From the NCBI GenBank assembly GCA_051746205.1, contig JBNJEU010000040.1, forward strand, positions 1 to 14,986: a stretch of DNA of 14,986 nucleotides, in the 5' to 3' direction. The notes under the pieces are model-generated. The model made no database searches, was not told the DNA's origin, and worked only from the letters and a program-made list of their open reading frames with translations. The stretch's first letter is position 1; every line of letters starts with the position of its first letter. Positions 13,593 to 14,986 of the stretch are shown piece after piece. Position numbers and translations under genes: made by a program. Source of the DNA: Thiohalospira sp051746205 (lineage in GTDB: Bacteria > Pseudomonadota > Gammaproteobacteria > Thiohalospirales > Thiohalospiraceae).

Positions 13593-13646
13593 GCGATCGG
13601 TTGATCGCCGGAGAACGGCAACCCTATACTTCCTGACCTGCAGGTC
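13593..13646 (+). promoter_or_regulatory. sbtAB promoter with two flanking dyads
   Basis: TTGATC (13601-13606), an 18-base spacer and TATACT (13625-13630) make a sigma-70 promoter with a start near 13637. GCGATC-GGTT-GATCGC (13593-13608) overlaps the -35, and the perfect palindrome GACCTGCAGGTC (13635-13646) covers the start point. Both are candidate operator half-sites or sites for a carbon-responsive regulator; neither matches a site I can name. Confidence 0.6.
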
Positions 13647-13685
13647 TGAACCACGGTGCCACCAGCCAGCTGAACGGAGAAGACC

Positions 13686-14633
13686 ATGGTCACCGAACCG
13701 GTTGTACTCTTCTTCCTCCTTGGCGCCCTCGCCGGGCTGGCCCGATCGGATCTGAAGATCCCGATGGCGGTCTATGAGGCGCTGTCGATCTATCTGCTGC
13801 TGGCCATCGGATTGCAGGGCGGGGTGAAGCTGGCGGAAGCGGAGCTGGTGCCGCTGCTGCTCCCGGGTCTGGCCGTTCTTCTGGTGGGCTCCCTGCTCCC
13901 CCTGATCGCCTTTCCGGTGCTGCACTACATGGGTCGGATCACCCGACCCGACGCTGCGTCGATCGCGGGTCACTACGGTTCGGTGAGCGTGGTCACCTTT
14001 TCTGTCGCGGTGGCTTACCTCTCTCAGAGGCAGGTCGACTTTGAAGGCCATATGACCGTCTTCCTGGTGTTGCTCGAGATCCCGGCGATCGTCATCGGTA
14101 TTCTGCTGGCGCGCGCCGGAGCAGGGCGGGGCGTCCGCTGGGGCAGGACTCTGCACGAGGTGCTCTTCGGCAAGAGCGTGTTCCTCCTCCTCGGCGGACT
14201 GGTCATCGGTTATGCGGCGGGGCCGCAGAACATCAAACCGCTGGAGCCGCTGTTCACCGATCTGTTCAAGGGGGTTCTGGCCCTGTTCCTGCTGGAAATG
14301 GGACTGGTGGCTTCCAGTCGCATGGCCGAAGTGCGTAGCTACGGGTTCTTCGTGATCGCCTTCGCTCTCGTCATGCCGGTGTTCGCAGCCATCCTCGGGG
14401 TGTTTCTCGGTTGGGGGCTGGGGCTCTCCCTGGGGGGGACGCTGCTGCTCGCAACCCTCTATGCCAGTGCCTCCTACATCGCCGCGCCGGCAGCCATGCG
14501 TATTGCCGTGCCCGAAGCCAACCCGGCCCTCTCCATTGGTGCTTCGCTGGGGGTCACGTTCCCTTTCAATATTTTCATCGGGGTCCCACTCTACTTCTGG
14601 ATGGCCGAGCAGCTCTATGCGATGGGAGGCTAG
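13686..14633 (+). CDS. sbtA: Sodium-dependent bicarbonate transporter SbtA
   Basis: 315 residues, start at 13686 with GGAGAAG about 8 bases upstream. About ten membrane segments form two inverted halves. The first half has AIGLQGGVKLAE and AGHYGSVSVVTFSVAVAYL; the second has LFLLEMGLVAS and ATLYASASYIAAPAAMRIAVPEANPALSIGASLGVTFPFNIFIGVPLY. These Gly/Ser/Ala-rich stretches correspond to the substrate-binding regions of the SbtA (PF05982) family, which imports HCO3- with Na+ across the inner membrane. Cyanobacterial SbtA is around 370 residues; this shorter form lacks much of the central cytoplasmic loop, as is common outside cyanobacteria. It is cotranscribed with the PII-like gene 3 bases downstream, which supports the assignment. 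The ion specificity is inferred from the family. Confidence 0.9.
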   Translation: MVTEPVVLFFLLGALAGLARSDLKIPMAVYEALSIYLLLAIGLQGGVKLAEAELVPLLLPGLAVLLVGSLLPLIAFPVLHYMGRITRPDAASIAGHYGSVSVVTFSVAVAYLSQRQVDFEGHMTVFLVLLEIPAIVIGILLARAGAGRGVRWGRTLHEVLFGKSVFLLLGGLVIGYAAGPQNIKPLEPLFTDLFKGVLALFLLEMGLVASSRMAEVRSYGFFVIAFALVMPVFAAILGVFLGWGLGLSLGGTLLLATLYASASYIAAPAAMRIAVPEANPALSIGASLGVTFPFNIFIGVPLYFWMAEQLYAMGG

Positions 14634-14636
14634 CTG

Positions 14637-14927
14637 ATGGAAAGTGAAAGATTGCAGTTGCTCACGATTGTTTCGGAGGCCCTGCTGGAAGACACGCTGG
14701 TCGATGACATCCGGCGCCTGGGCGCTCCCGGCTACACGGTGACCGACGCGCGGGGCTGGGGCCAGCAAGGACAGCGGCGTGGCAACTGGCGCCAGGGAGG
14801 CAACATCCGAATCGAGGTGCTCGGTTCCGAGGAGCTGTGCACGGCCATATCCGAGCACATGCGCCAGCACTACCAGAAGGACTACGGCCTGCTGATTTTC
14901 AGTACCGAGGCCGTTCTGCACAATTGA
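14637..14927 (+). CDS. sbtB: PII-like regulator SbtB
   Basis: 96 residues; GGAGG inside the end of sbtA lies 7 bases before the ATG, so translation is coupled. The PII-like ferredoxin fold is seen in LQLLTIVSEALLEDTLVDDIRRLGAPGYTVTDARGWGQ, a Gly/Arg/Gln-rich T-loop (QQGQRRGNWRQGG), then NIRIEVLGSEELCTAISEHM and YGLLIFSTEAVL. SbtB binds adenine nucleotides including cAMP and AMP, and in cyanobacteria it gates SbtA. The C-terminal Cys-containing R-loop known from some cyanobacterial SbtB proteins is absent, since the protein stops at VLHN. It also lacks the Tyr-containing T-loop of GlnB/GlnK, so it is not a nitrogen regulator. No terminator is visible before the window ends. Confidence 0.88.
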   Translation: MESERLQLLTIVSEALLEDTLVDDIRRLGAPGYTVTDARGWGQQGQRRGNWRQGGNIRIEVLGSEELCTAISEHMRQHYQKDYGLLIFSTEAVLHN

Positions 14928-14986
14928 AACCGGGGATGCGGTCGCGGGGGGGGCTTCATTCCGGCCCTCATCGCTTCCAATGGATC

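Overview
The window is GC-rich, densely packed proteobacterial chromosome with no rRNA, tRNA, CRISPR array or intact insertion sequence. CheV, an Aer-like PAS chemoreceptor, a YccU-type CoA-binding protein, a slipin/NfeD pair and near-consensus sigma-70 and sigma-54 promoter elements suggest a motile gammaproteobacterium. A Na+/HCO3- symporter with its PII-like partner (SbtA/SbtB), a cation/proton antiporter and a very acidic lipoprotein would suit a salt- or alkali-adapted, carbon-fixing member of the Ectothiorhodospiraceae type. That placement is inference; no marker gene is present.

Layout. 1-333: the tail of an unrecognised gene and a doubtful 46-residue ORF. 334-961 (-): a Phd/YefM antitoxin and VapC-type PIN toxin pair. 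1136-1537 (+): an OsmC-family protein. 1572-6557 (-): a four-gene operon in the order DUF2062 membrane protein, UPF0104/LPG-synthase-type membrane protein, membrane-anchored degenerate metallophosphoesterase fused to a GT4 glycosyltransferase, and cation/proton antiporter. All three junctions are 4-base ATGA stop/start overlaps, and a good sigma-70 promoter lies upstream. 6759-7223 (-): a CoA-binding protein. 7399-7656 (+): a small acidic lipoprotein behind a sigma-54-like promoter. A 16-bp-stem bidirectional terminator separates it from cheV (7837-8805, -). 8916-11102 (-): NfeD-type serine protease followed by slipin. 11233-11757 (+): a membrane-anchored thioredoxin-like protein. 11758-12021: an AT-rich spacer with a terminator and possibly a small RNA. 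12022-13587 (+): an Aer-like chemoreceptor. 13686-14927 (+): sbtA-sbtB behind a promoter carrying two dyads.

How the genes work together. The 1572-6557 operon is the most unusual part. Its glycosyltransferase resembles diacylglycerol glucosyltransferases, and the fused N-terminal phosphoesterase fold has lost its metal ligands at all five family motifs. With two polytopic membrane proteins and an antiporter, it looks like a membrane glycolipid and ion-homeostasis module. The NfeD/slipin pair is a membrane-quality-control unit, sbtAB is inorganic-carbon uptake, and CheV plus the PAS receptor serve energy taxis. The toxin-antitoxin pair and the ORF remnants at the left edge look like accessory DNA.
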